From: Pelagadaptatus sp034112445
GTDB lineage: Bacteria > Pseudomonadota > Gammaproteobacteria > Pseudomonadales > Cellvibrionaceae
Direction: 5' to 3'
Length of the DNA: 64,000 nt
Assembly: GCA_034112445.1 (NCBI GenBank)
Contig: JAWUVI010000009.1
Location: 113,339 to 177,338, forward strand
Of the stretch, positions 42,511 through 51,152 are shown piece after piece (the stretch's first letter is position 1; every line of letters begins with the position of its first letter). Under the pieces are notes generated by a model that had not been told where the DNA came from, searched no databases, and saw nothing but the letters and a program-made list of their open reading frames with translations. The position numbers were made by a program, and so were the translations under genes.

Positions 42511-42712
42511 AATGGACGGCGGTGCTTTCAAAAACAACAGAGTCAGCTCAGAAGAAGTTCGTAAAATAATCTTGTACACGGAGGCTTACCGCTGTCATCG
42601 CACAGTATTTTTTGCTGTACCTGTACCTGTACCTGTGGTTAGAGAAGTGCGTGTGGCTAGAGAGGCACGTGTGACTTGGGAGGTGATTGTATTTAAAACT
42701 CGAATATAAAAG

Positions 42713-43396
42713 TTAGGCGCAGACTTGGCGAAATCCTGAAGCGATAAAAGGAATCATTCGATCGTATGCGGATTGAAAATCGTCGGATTGACAAGCGCCT
42801 TTTGACATTTTATCGATTCGACCTGTGTTTGCGAATGTCAAAGAAAGGGCCCCAGACATATAGTGATAACACCAATAAAGATCTGCATCGGAAGCGTTGG
42901 GTAGTGCATCACGCAGAGCGTCTATAAAAGTATCGACCAGCGAGTTGAAATATTTACCCATGAGCTTATTGCCCCATACGGCCGAATTGTTAACGTAGGC
43001 TAATAGAGCGCAATAATTTTTCCATCCTGAGTCGCTACTCTCTTGTGCAATTTTTAATGGATGTAAAAAAGCTTCAATAACTTTTTCAACGGATGCAAAG
43101 GCTGGTGCAGCTTCAGATTGTGCTTTTTGTAATGCGTTGAGGCGCTCTGCATTGAGAATTTTCGCTCTACGTTTAAATACCGTGTCAAACAGATCTGATT
43201 TACTGCCAAAGTAATAGCTGATTAACGCCACATCTACGCCGGCCTTGGTGGCTAAGGTTCGAAGTGTAATCCCGTCATAACCTTGCAGTGCAAAGAGCTC
43301 TTCTGCAGCGTTGAGAATTTTATCGCCTCGCGCGCTACTCTCTTTATTTGTTTTGGCCGGGCGACCAACTTTAATGCTTTTGTTTTTTTGGGGCAT
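42713..43396 (-). CDS. TetR family transcriptional regulator
   Basis: A protein of 227 residues. The N-terminal HTH reads GDKILNAAEELFALQGYDGITLRTLATKAGVDVALISYYFGSKSDLFDTVF, a typical TetR/AcrR DNA-binding domain, with a basic leader (KSIKVGRPAKTNKESS). The C-terminal helical domain (about 90-225) resembles the CerR/PsrA group with an MSGALSL segment. It is divergent from the symporter gene, and the 20-bp dyad at 43445-43464 lies between them. The same dyad recurs before the TonB receptor. It probably represses both until a ligand, perhaps 3-hydroxybutyrate or a CoA ester, is present (inference). Confidence 0.9.
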   Translation of the reverse strand: MPQKNKSIKVGRPAKTNKESSARGDKILNAAEELFALQGYDGITLRTLATKAGVDVALISYYFGSKSDLFDTVFKRRAKILNAERLNALQKAQSEAAPAFASVEKVIEAFLHPLKIAQESSDSGWKNYCALLAYVNNSAVWGNKLMGKYFNSLVDTFIDALRDALPNASDADLYWCYHYMSGALSLTFANTGRIDKMSKGACQSDDFQSAYDRMIPFIASGFRQVCA

Positions 43397-43439
43397 GAAG
43401 AGATGAGCTCCTTATTAGGATCGACAGTTTAATCAATGC

Positions 43440-43464
43440 TTGACAATTCAACAAGCGTTGAATT
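43440..43464 (+). promoter_or_regulatory. TTGACA box plus 20-bp TetR operator before the symporter
   Basis: TTGACA (43440-43445) runs into AATTCAAC-AAGC-GTTGAATT (43445-43464), two perfect 8-bp arms with a 4-bp spacer. A repressor on this dyad would cover the space between -35 and -10. Confidence 0.75.
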
Positions 43465-43511
43465 AATGTTTGGCGATAATTACTGCAAATAACAATAAAA
43501 AGAGGTTGGTT

Positions 43512-44957
43512 ATGTCCCCTGAGTTTTTTAAGTATGCCTGTGTGGCCTTCTATGTCGTCTTAACTTTATGGTTGTCTTGGATCGGTATGAAAAAGACTCA
43601 GGATATAAAAGGCTTTTCTATTGGCAATAAAGATATGAGTCCGTGGCTTGTAGGTATCACTATGGCCGCTTCGGTGTCCTCGACTTCCACATTTGTGATC
43701 AACCCTGGATTTGTGTATGTGCATGGTGTTTCGGCATTTATTCACTACGCCATTGCGGGGACAGCCGGTATTACAACAGCGTTTATTGTTCTAACTCGAA
43801 AGTTTAGGAAATTAGGTGATGAAGTGGGAGCCATAACCATTCCGGATTGGATTTATCAACGCTATCAGAGTCGCTCGCTAAGTACGTTTTTTGCGATCAT
43901 GAATTTGTTGTCGATAACCTTTGTGGTGCTGATTTTAGTTGGGTGTAGTTTGTTGATGAGTCAATTATTTCCTATATCACAAGCCATGTCGTTGACGGTA
44001 ATACTATTGTTTGTCTTCTCCTATGTCTTAATGGGCGGCAGTTATGCTCATGCTTATACCAATACTTTTCAGGGTGTCATGATGGCCTTGGTTGCAATCT
44101 TTATCTTTGTGCAAGGCTTCTATCATTTTGGTGGTGACATCAGTGCATCACTCGGTGCGTTAGGGGAAAACTATACGGCTCTCTATAACCCGGAAAGTAA
44201 TTTGTATTTTGATTTTTTCTCCGTATTTCTGAGTGGTTTTATTATTACTTTCGCCTTAATGATGCAGCCTCATATACTGACCAAAATGCTCTATTTGAAA
44301 AATGACGCTGACGTGAATAAATTTTTGGTGACAACGGTAATCGCAGGTGCTTGTTTTATGCTGATGTTGGCCGTGGGGTTTTACGCACGCTTGAAGGGGC
44401 TGGAGATAGATAGTCAAGACAGTGTCGTGGTTAGTTATATTGCTGCTGAGTTTGCCGGGCATGACTGGGGTCCTTACGCATTAGTATTTATTTCTATTAC
44501 CTTGTTGGCGGCGGGAATGAGCACTCTAGATGGAATTTTGGTGTCATTATCGGCGATGGTTGTTAAAGATCTATATTTGCCCTTCAGTGGCAAGAAAGAG
44601 TTTGAGCATGGTGCAGGGTTAAAGCTTTCCCGTTGGGTTTTGGTCGGTGTTGGCGGCATAGCATACTTGGTCGCGTTAAACCCGCCACAGCTAGTGGGTT
44701 TGTTTGCCCAGAAAGGTGTTTATGGGTTGGCTGCGGCCAGTGTTGTGCCGATCTTATTGGGTACTTATGTTAAAGGGCAGCCTCCCGTCAAGTTAGCTTG
44801 GGCCTCTGCAATTGTGGGTTTAGGTGTGCACCTAATTGGCTTGTTTTGGTTTGATATTAAAAATCCGGCGGTGTCAGCTACATACGCCATCCTACTGTCG
44901 GTACTTTTGGTTGCTGTTTTTTACACCGTTAACTCATTGAAAAATAAACAAAGTTAA
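43512..44957 (+). CDS. Sodium/solute symporter (SSS/SLC5 family)
   Basis: The frame is open from 43470, but ATG 43512 has AGAGG 6 nt upstream and gives 481 residues starting MSPEFFKYACVAFYVVLTLW. About 13 transmembrane helices are visible. Family features are GFSIGNKDMSPWLVGITMAASVSSTSTF near the first helices and ISITLLAAGMSTLDGILVSLSAMVVKDLY, the sodium-site region of SSS carriers. It probably imports a small organic acid with Na+. The neighbours suggest 3-hydroxybutyrate or acetoacetate, but the family cannot prove it. It is preceded by the TetR operator. Confidence 0.88.
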   Translation: MSPEFFKYACVAFYVVLTLWLSWIGMKKTQDIKGFSIGNKDMSPWLVGITMAASVSSTSTFVINPGFVYVHGVSAFIHYAIAGTAGITTAFIVLTRKFRKLGDEVGAITIPDWIYQRYQSRSLSTFFAIMNLLSITFVVLILVGCSLLMSQLFPISQAMSLTVILLFVFSYVLMGGSYAHAYTNTFQGVMMALVAIFIFVQGFYHFGGDISASLGALGENYTALYNPESNLYFDFFSVFLSGFIITFALMMQPHILTKMLYLKNDADVNKFLVTTVIAGACFMLMLAVGFYARLKGLEIDSQDSVVVSYIAAEFAGHDWGPYALVFISITLLAAGMSTLDGILVSLSAMVVKDLYLPFSGKKEFEHGAGLKLSRWVLVGVGGIAYLVALNPPQLVGLFAQKGVYGLAAASVVPILLGTYVKGQPPVKLAWASAIVGLGVHLIGLFWFDIKNPAVSATYAILLSVLLVAVFYTVNSLKNKQS

Positions 44958-44960
44958 ATT

Positions 44961-45043
44961 AATTCAACAAATGATGAAGAAATTGTTTGACAATTCATCA
45001 TCTGTTGAATTACTTTTAGTTAAGTTTCATCGCTTGTTGAATT
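44961..45043 (+). promoter_or_regulatory. Three TetR-operator-like dyads and TTGACA before the TonB receptor
   Basis: Dyads of the AATTCAAC-N4-GTTGAATT type occur at 44961-44980 (right half degenerate), 44992-45011 (one mismatch) and 45024-45043 (left half degenerate). TTGACA at 44987-44992 touches the middle one exactly as in front of the symporter. The tail GTTGAATTAATGTTT also recurs in both regions. Confidence 0.7.
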
Positions 45044-45152
45044 AATGTTTTGGCACGATGGGAATGGAGAGTTGGTTGGCAGAGTTATATTTCAATTGGC
45101 TGCGAACCGCCAAAAAAAATTACCAAATAAAAATAAATAAGGTAGGACAATA

Positions 45153-47399
45153 ATGAAAAATATAACCAATCGAACTCGTTTATCTGCGGCTATTGCTTTG
45201 GTCGTTGCTGGTGTCTCTACTCCCAGTGCCTCGTTTGCAAATGAAGCCATTACTTTAGAGGAAGTGGTGGTTACTGCGCAGAAACGAGAACAAAATCTTC
45301 AAGATGTTCCTGTTGCGGTAACGGCATTTGATTCTGCTGCGCTAGAGAAATCTGGCATACAAGATGTTACAGAATTACAAAAAAAAGCCCCCAACGTTAC
45401 TATGCAAGTAAGCCGTGGTACTAACTCAACGTTAACTGCTTATGTCCGTGGTATTGGGCAGGCTGATCCTCTATGGGGTTTTGAACCTGGTGTTGGTCTG
45501 TATGTGGATGATATTTATTTGTCTCGTCCGCAAGGTGGCGTTCTGGATGTTTTTGATGTTGAGCGGATTGAGGTTTTGCGTGGGCCGCAGGGCACTCTTT
45601 ACGGTAAAAACACTATCGGCGGTGCGGTAAAGTACGTCACTAAGCGTTTAACTGGTGAGCCGGAGTTAAGCCTTAATGCGGCTGTGGGCTCTTACAATCA
45701 GCGTGACTTAAAAGTTTCTGGGCAGTTACCGTTGATCGAAGATAAATTATTTTTTGGTGCTTCCGTAGCTAAGTTTGAACGCGATGGATTTGGAGAATTT
45801 TTACAAAGTGGTGATGACAACTACAACAAAGATTTAATGGCTGCACGAGTGAGTTTGGAATTTCTTCCAACTGACGATGTGAGTGTTAGATTCAGCGCGG
45901 ATAAAACCAAGGATGATTCAAATGCGAAAGGGGGTTATCGTATGACTCAGAGTCTATTGAATCCGGCAGAAGCTAACCCTTCAGACGTTTTTGATAGCAA
46001 TGCTGATATGGATACTAAAAACTCCGTTGAAAGCTCTGGTACATCGGTGATTGTTGCTTGGGATGTTAATGAAAATTACACATTTAAATCCATTAGCTCA
46101 TACAGAGAAGGGGACACCTTCACCAATATCGATTTTGATAATACCTCTTTGGCATCACTTCATGTTCCGGCTATATATAGCGATGATCAAATCACTCAAG
46201 AGTTTCAAATCAGTTATTCTGGCGACGATTTAGATGTCGTCGGCGGCATTTATTACTATGAAGGTACCGCTTCAGGTGCGTTTGATGTTTTGTTAGGTGC
46301 GTTTAACCCATCAGGTGCTTTTGATCCTTCAACGGGTGAGTTTAATGCATTAACCGCCGGTACAGTTGATACCACAAGCTACGCTGCTTATATTCACGCG
46401 ACTTGGGTGATCAGTGAGGCGCTGTCATTGACCTTGGGTGGTCGTTATACCCAGGACGAAAAAGAAGCTGAAGTTTATAAGGCGGCGATGTATGTAGATG
46501 GTATGTCTTCCCAGCTAGGGGGAACTACTTTATCGATCTTAGGTGCACCAAGTACTGACTATAATAATGACGAAAGCTGGAATCAATTTTCTCCGAAAGT
46601 GAGCGTAGATTATTCATTCAGAGATGGCTTGATGGGGTATGCGTCGTACAGTCAAGGTTTTAAAAGTGGTGGTTTTGATATGCGTGGTGACGCAACCAAA
46701 AACCCTGATACTGTAAACGGTTATGACCCAGAGATTGCTGACACTTACGAAGTGGGTGTCAAATCAGAGTTATTTGATGGGCGTGTCCGAGTTAATGCGG
46801 CGGCTTTCTACACCGACTACACCGATATGCAAGTAACCGTACAGCAGAGCTCGGATGGTGGTTCTAATTTTGTAAGTTCAGTTCTTAATGCAGGTTCAGC
46901 CGATATTCGAGGTTTCGAAGTTGAAGCCATGGCTCAGGTTACGGATCATTTATCCGCTACTTTAATGGCGGGTTATATCAATGCCGAATATGAAGAAGTG
47001 GAAAACCAAACAGCAGCAGGGGTAGAAGATATCGCTGATCAGTGGAGCTTTGCTAATACTCCTGAGAAAGTGGCTAGTGTTAGCCTTAATTATGACCGTA
47101 CTTTAGATCAGGGTGGTGATATCTCTATTTCCGTAGGTGCTAGTTATCGCAGTGAAACACAAATTTTCCCCCAAGTTGAATCATTGATTGACGAGAATAG
47201 TTATACCTTATGGGATGCCAGTGCCGTTTGGTATTCGCCTGATGAACATTGGACAGTGGGTTTGCATGGGAAAAATCTAACCAATGAAGAGTATCGTGTT
47301 GGAGGTTATAACTTTGCCAACCTGGGCCTTGAAGAATCCGTTATTGGTTATTACGGCAACCCACGGACCGTCAGCCTGAATTTGGGTTATACGTTTTAA
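45153..47399 (+). CDS. TonB-dependent outer-membrane receptor
   Basis: A protein of 748 residues with a signal peptide (cut near SASFANEA). A TonB box/plug start is present (ITLEEVVVTAQKREQNLQDVPVAVTAF), then the plug VQRIEVLRGPQGTLYGKNTIGGAVKYVT (VERIEVLRGPQGTLYGKN) and a 22-strand barrel ending in NLGYTF with terminal Phe. The EEVVVTAQKREQ start is common in receptors that import organic substrates in marine Proteobacteria, rather than siderophore receptors. Its promoter shares the TetR operator with the symporter, which points to a common substrate line. A terminator follows. Confidence 0.93.
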   Translation: MKNITNRTRLSAAIALVVAGVSTPSASFANEAITLEEVVVTAQKREQNLQDVPVAVTAFDSAALEKSGIQDVTELQKKAPNVTMQVSRGTNSTLTAYVRGIGQADPLWGFEPGVGLYVDDIYLSRPQGGVLDVFDVERIEVLRGPQGTLYGKNTIGGAVKYVTKRLTGEPELSLNAAVGSYNQRDLKVSGQLPLIEDKLFFGASVAKFERDGFGEFLQSGDDNYNKDLMAARVSLEFLPTDDVSVRFSADKTKDDSNAKGGYRMTQSLLNPAEANPSDVFDSNADMDTKNSVESSGTSVIVAWDVNENYTFKSISSYREGDTFTNIDFDNTSLASLHVPAIYSDDQITQEFQISYSGDDLDVVGGIYYYEGTASGAFDVLLGAFNPSGAFDPSTGEFNALTAGTVDTTSYAAYIHATWVISEALSLTLGGRYTQDEKEAEVYKAAMYVDGMSSQLGGTTLSILGAPSTDYNNDESWNQFSPKVSVDYSFRDGLMGYASYSQGFKSGGFDMRGDATKNPDTVNGYDPEIADTYEVGVKSELFDGRVRVNAAAFYTDYTDMQVTVQQSSDGGSNFVSSVLNAGSADIRGFEVEAMAQVTDHLSATLMAGYINAEYEEVENQTAAGVEDIADQWSFANTPEKVASVSLNYDRTLDQGGDISISVGASYRSETQIFPQVESLIDENSYTLWDASAVWYSPDEHWTVGLHGKNLTNEEYRVGGYNFANLGLEESVIGYYGNPRTVSLNLGYTF

Positions 47400-47423
47400 A
47401 ATACCTTAGTTTCTCTCTTGTAC

Positions 47424-47456
47424 GGGGTCGCCTATTGGGGCCCCCTTTTTTACCTA
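47424..47456 (+). terminator. Probable terminator after the TonB receptor
   Basis: GGGGTCGCC and GGGGCCCCC pair with two mismatches around TATT and are followed by six T residues. Confidence 0.6.
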
Positions 47457-47472
47457 AATACCTTGGTTAATT

Positions 47473-47670
47473 ATGTTTTCTGGATTAAGCAATCAAGCGC
47501 CCTTATTGCTGGAAATCTTTGCCTTGCGTGGTAAATTTCAAGGAAGTAAAGAACTCGAGGTATGTGGTGATAAGCGCCTGAATCGGCGGACGTTTATCGA
47601 TACAGATCATCTGTGTGGTAATGGTTTGTTATCGTTAGGTTGGCTGCCTGGAGATAGCAAAAATGAATAA
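47473..47670 (+). CDS. Hypothetical small protein (65 aa), doubtful
   Basis: A frame of 65 residues starting MFSGLSNQAPLLLEIFALRG and ending in the first codons of the hydrolase gene (8-nt overlap, ATG 47663). It has two Cys but no recognisable motif, no membrane segment and no convincing ribosome-binding site. It could be a real leader peptide or a chance frame; it fills most of the gap between the TonB terminator and the hydrolase. Confidence 0.25.
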   Translation: MFSGLSNQAPLLLEIFALRGKFQGSKELEVCGDKRLNRRTFIDTDHLCGNGLLSLGWLPGDSKNE

Positions 47671-48529
47671 ATATTCTGATGTGTGGTACGAAAGCGTAGA
47701 TGGTTTGAAGTTGTATGCGCGAGATTATGCTGCCGCAAAAAATAACACAACCACTATCTTGTGCATGCATGGTTTGAGTCGAAATTCTGCTGATTTTGAA
47801 GATCTCGCTTCGGTCTTAAGTGACGATTTTAGGGTTTTATCTGTAGATCAACGCGGCCGTGGTATGTCGCAGTGGGATCCAGATACTAGCCACTACAATC
47901 TTGCGGTATACGTTGCAGATATGTGGAGTTTATTGGATTGCTTAGGGCTGGAGAGCGTGCTGATCATTGGTACATCTATGGGTGGATTAATGGGCATAAT
48001 GATGGCTGCCGAAAAACCCAATAGAGTCGCAGGATTGGTGATTAACGACATAGGCCCAGTGGTGGCAGCCGAAGGTTTGGCCAGAATAATGAGCTATGTC
48101 GGCAAAGGTAAAACCATTACGAATTGGCGTGATGCAGTAGCTCAAACACAAGTTTTGAATCAAGCATGTTTTCCCGATTACAGTTTGTCTCAATGGCAAA
48201 CCATGACTCGGCGCTTGTACCGTGAAGATGAGCAAGGCAGGCCAATTGTTGCTTATGATCCTGCCATATCAGCCCCCATTTCTAATAACAAAGCTGCGGC
48301 AGTGCCATCAGATTTGTGGCCGTTATTTAAGTTGGCTGCCGCTGTACCTATGTTGGTTCTGCGCGGTGAATTATCGGACGTTTTCACTAAAGATTGCTTC
48401 ATAAAGATGCAAAAAAAAGCCGCGAATATACAGGCGGTAGAAGTGATTGGTGTGGGTCATGCGCCTGCGCTGGATGAGCCTCAAGCGTTAGAAGCCATTC
48501 GGTCTTTCTTGGATGTTTACTTGAAATGA
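47663..48529 (+). CDS. Alpha/beta-fold hydrolase
   Basis: A protein of 288 residues. The nucleophile elbow GTSMGG has Ser105, the acid is probably Asp in ELSDVF, and the late His266 is in GVGHAPAL. The early TILCMHGLSRNSADFEDLA is the oxyanion-hole region with the HG pair. GGAG precedes the ATG. It has no signal peptide, so it should act in the cytoplasm. Sitting between a TonB receptor and 3-hydroxybutyrate dehydrogenase, it may cleave esters or oligomers of 3-hydroxybutyrate, but the fold alone also allows lactonases and other esterases. Confidence 0.85.
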   Translation: MNKYSDVWYESVDGLKLYARDYAAAKNNTTTILCMHGLSRNSADFEDLASVLSDDFRVLSVDQRGRGMSQWDPDTSHYNLAVYVADMWSLLDCLGLESVLIIGTSMGGLMGIMMAAEKPNRVAGLVINDIGPVVAAEGLARIMSYVGKGKTITNWRDAVAQTQVLNQACFPDYSLSQWQTMTRRLYREDEQGRPIVAYDPAISAPISNNKAAAVPSDLWPLFKLAAAVPMLVLRGELSDVFTKDCFIKMQKKAANIQAVEVIGVGHAPALDEPQALEAIRSFLDVYLK

Positions 48530-48586
48530 CATTTTTTAAAATGTGGAAATGAATAAAATTTATTAGCAATAATAAGAAGAAAAATT

Positions 48587-49369
48587 ATGGGAAAAAATAA
48601 AGTGGCCGTTATCACTGGGTCTACCAGTGGAATTGGTTTGGCTGTTGCGAGATCTCTGGCGGAACAGGGCGTTGATATCATGCTTAATGGTTTTGGTGAA
48701 ATGTCGGTCATTATCGCGTTACAGAAATCCATCAAGGCAGAATATGATGTTGAGGTGAAATATCATCCAGCCGACATGTCAAAGCCTTATGAAGCTAGAG
48801 AACTGATTGCGGCAACACATTCTTATTTTGGGCGAATTGATATATTGATCAACAACGCAGGTATTCAACATGTTGCGCCCATTGAGGAATTCCCAGACGA
48901 CAGGTGGGATGACATTATTGCTGTAAACTTAAGCAGTGCTTTTCATACGATAAAAGCCGTAACGCCAATCATGAAAATGCAGGGTTATGGTCGAATTATT
49001 AATATGGCGTCTATCCACGGCATGGTGGCATCCCCTTACAAATCGGCTTATGTAGTGGCTAAGCATGGACTTTTAGGGTTGACTAAAACCGTCGCGCTGG
49101 AGTTGGCGAGAACAGGAATAACGTGCAACGCTATTTGTCCGGGCTATGTTTTAACTCCGCTTGTTGAAAACCAAATTGCTGATACGGCTAAAGCCCGAGG
49201 GATTAGCGAAGAGGAAGTTATGGCGGATGTTTTATTAGGTTCTCAGCCAACACGCCGCTTTACTTCAGTCGAGGATTTGGGCGCTATGGCTCTATTTTTA
49301 TGTGGCGACGCTGCCAGTAATATTACAGGCTCAAGTCAGGTGATGGACGGGGGTTATATTGCGGGATGA
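48587..49369 (+). CDS. bdhA: 3-hydroxybutyrate dehydrogenase (SDR family)
   Basis: A protein of 260 residues. The NAD-binding loop is TGSTSGIGLAVARSLAEQG; NNAG (INNAGIQHVAPIEEFPDDRW) and NMASIHGMVASPYKSAYVVAKHG supply the SDR catalytic Ser, Tyr155 and Lys159. The LNGFGE region and the C-terminal VLLGSQPTRRFTSVEDLGAMALFLC match bacterial D-3-hydroxybutyrate dehydrogenases. It interconverts 3-hydroxybutyrate and acetoacetate, which the CoA-transferase encoded in the same block would activate. Confidence 0.9.
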   Translation: MGKNKVAVITGSTSGIGLAVARSLAEQGVDIMLNGFGEMSVIIALQKSIKAEYDVEVKYHPADMSKPYEARELIAATHSYFGRIDILINNAGIQHVAPIEEFPDDRWDDIIAVNLSSAFHTIKAVTPIMKMQGYGRIINMASIHGMVASPYKSAYVVAKHGLLGLTKTVALELARTGITCNAICPGYVLTPLVENQIADTAKARGISEEEVMADVLLGSQPTRRFTSVEDLGAMALFLCGDAASNITGSSQVMDGGYIAG

Positions 49370-49394
49370 GATATTGGTTAGAAGTGCTGGATGA

Positions 49395-50798
49395 CTAATT
49401 AACCGAATTCTGAACCTCTTCTATATTGCGGATCCAAGGCTTATTAACTCTCAAACGCAGTGGCATGGAGGCTATGGCGTTTAAAGCTGATTCAAAAGTG
49501 GGATAAACACCTGAGAATAAGTTAAACCATTCACGTTGGCCGCGGTTCGTTTTGGTATAGCTGAGCTGTGAATCTTGCAGGGCCGAAGTGTTGTCGTTGA
49601 TGAAAATGGCCATGTCATCGTAACTATAAACGCCAACCATTTGAATGGTGTAGGCACTAGAGTCTTGTTGCATCAACCAAGCTTGATCGTTCAGAGGCAA
49701 AACCGGTGTGAGTGTTTTGTTGGAAAGTATTCCTGGGCCGAGGATTTCATATTTCAAATCAGTAAAATCAGATTCTATTTGGCCTACTTGACTCTGTAAA
49801 TTTGAGGTTTTATTTTCCAAAGCAGAAGCGTGCTCGGATATTTCTTGAGTTTGAATTTTAACCTGAGAAATAGAGTCTACATCTAGGATAAGTCTATCCA
49901 TATTGTTCTCAATTTCTACCATACCTTGAGGGGCAAATGCGGGCAGCCATTTTACCGACGAAAATCCTGCTATCGTTAGTAATAAAACCGCGCCAATAGC
50001 GGCCGCAGTATGCTTGAATTTTACTTGGGTAGCATTGGCGTGATGTTCAAGATCCCTAGATAATATATTAATGCTGCCGTTAATATGGTTGGCTTCTTGT
50101 TGAAGTTCGGCAATAAGAGCTTGTATCGAATTGAGCTCTTCCTGTTGGTTGTTTTGTAAGGCGTTAAGCCCTTCAATTTTAAGTTCTTGAAGGTTGTGTT
50201 GTTTTTGCGTATCTACTTGTACTGTTTCTATACGCTGACGATTAGCTCGGGTGTGTTTGGATAGTAATTTTTGAACTAAATTAAATTCATCAAGCTGATC
50301 ATGCAGCTCAGTAAGAATATTTTCTTGGCGCACTGATAGTTGTTTTATTTGACTGATGTCAGTATTCAAATCGTTAAACTTAGTTGATGTTTTTACTGAT
50401 TCGTTAGCAAGTTTTTGTTGTAGCGAGATCGCCACAACTTTTATATCAGTTGTGTTTTTCTTGGCTGATTGAGAAATACGTTTGTTCGTAACAGATTCAA
50501 CTTCAGTGATACTTGCTTTTTGGGTTTCTATCTTGGCGTTTATTTGACGTAAATGGCTGGAAACAGCACTGCTATTTTGTTTGAGCGCGACAAGTTCGCT
50601 TGCTATGTGCAGCTTGTTATTACGGTACTCTTCGGTGAGCTTGTCATAATCGTGAACAATGGAGTTAAGTGCTTGGTTAATATCTTTTGGTGTTACTTTG
50701 GTTTCAGAGCTGTGAGCAAACTCGAGCAGTTGGGATATTTTAGGTGTGATAGATGGAGTTGTGTCTACGGGCTCGTTTGGTAGCTTATTGGTGTTCAT
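49395..50798 (-). CDS. Coiled-coil inner-membrane protein with C-terminal SPOR-like domain
   Basis: A protein of 467 residues. Residues about 1-250 are a long polar coiled coil (IRQINAKIETQKASITEVES-like heptads). One transmembrane helix follows (KHTAAAIGAVLLLTIAGFSS, about 262-281), then a second coiled coil (about 290-345). The C-terminus resembles a DamX/SPOR fold: AYTIQMVGVYSYDDMAIFI, EWFNLFSGVYPTFESALNAIASM and NKPWIRNIEEVQ. SPOR domains bind denuded septal peptidoglycan, so a division- or envelope-related role is possible. It faces away from the catabolic genes and is not obviously part of them. Confidence 0.65.
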   Translation of the reverse strand: MNTNKLPNEPVDTTPSITPKISQLLEFAHSSETKVTPKDINQALNSIVHDYDKLTEEYRNNKLHIASELVALKQNSSAVSSHLRQINAKIETQKASITEVESVTNKRISQSAKKNTTDIKVVAISLQQKLANESVKTSTKFNDLNTDISQIKQLSVRQENILTELHDQLDEFNLVQKLLSKHTRANRQRIETVQVDTQKQHNLQELKIEGLNALQNNQQEELNSIQALIAELQQEANHINGSINILSRDLEHHANATQVKFKHTAAAIGAVLLLTIAGFSSVKWLPAFAPQGMVEIENNMDRLILDVDSISQVKIQTQEISEHASALENKTSNLQSQVGQIESDFTDLKYEILGPGILSNKTLTPVLPLNDQAWLMQQDSSAYTIQMVGVYSYDDMAIFINDNTSALQDSQLSYTKTNRGQREWFNLFSGVYPTFESALNAIASMPLRLRVNKPWIRNIEEVQNSVN

Positions 50799-51152
50799 TA
50801 TTTATCCCCATTGCCTCTGTATTTTTTGGACTAACTCTATCTTTTGGTCTAATTCTCTACGAAAATTTGTGATTGAAGTTAGTGTTTGGAATCTATAATA
50901 ATGATCCGATTTAGAATGGTCGCCCTAAAAGGTAGACATGATTGATTTAGCCGTACCGGGTACCTTTAGGTCGATATTGAGGGCAGGTGAATTGGTTGTT
51001 CCAGAGTATGTACCTGAAGTGACGTTTTAATAGAGGGTCTTTTATTATCTATTTATTAGGCTTTGACTATAATCTAGCCATCTGTAGATTAATGTTCTGT
51101 GGTTTTTGATTTCCAAGGACGGTACTTAAAATAATAGCCGAAGCCAGTATGT
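50799..51152. other. Intergenic region between the SPOR-like protein and YfiR
   Basis: A 354-bp divergent gap that must contain promoters for both sides. It holds a 30-codon ORF at 50938-51030 (MIDLAVPGTFRS start, AAAAGG before it) that I cannot assign. No dyad of note was seen. Confidence 0.4.

Noticed and set aside
42473..42709. A 78-codon frame with repeated Val-Pro (VPVPVP) after lysR
   Set aside because: It overlaps the lysR end in another frame. The repeat comes from TACCTG x3, and there is no ribosome-binding site or relative I recognise.
48529..48544. ACATTTT-TT-AAAATGT palindrome after the hydrolase gene, considered as a terminator or operator
   Set aside because: It is short and AT-only with no T tract; such sequences are expected by chance in AT-rich DNA.
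50938..51030. A 30-codon ORF with AAAAGG upstream
   Set aside because: Too short and without any recognisable feature to list as a gene; it is mentioned in the intergenic entry.
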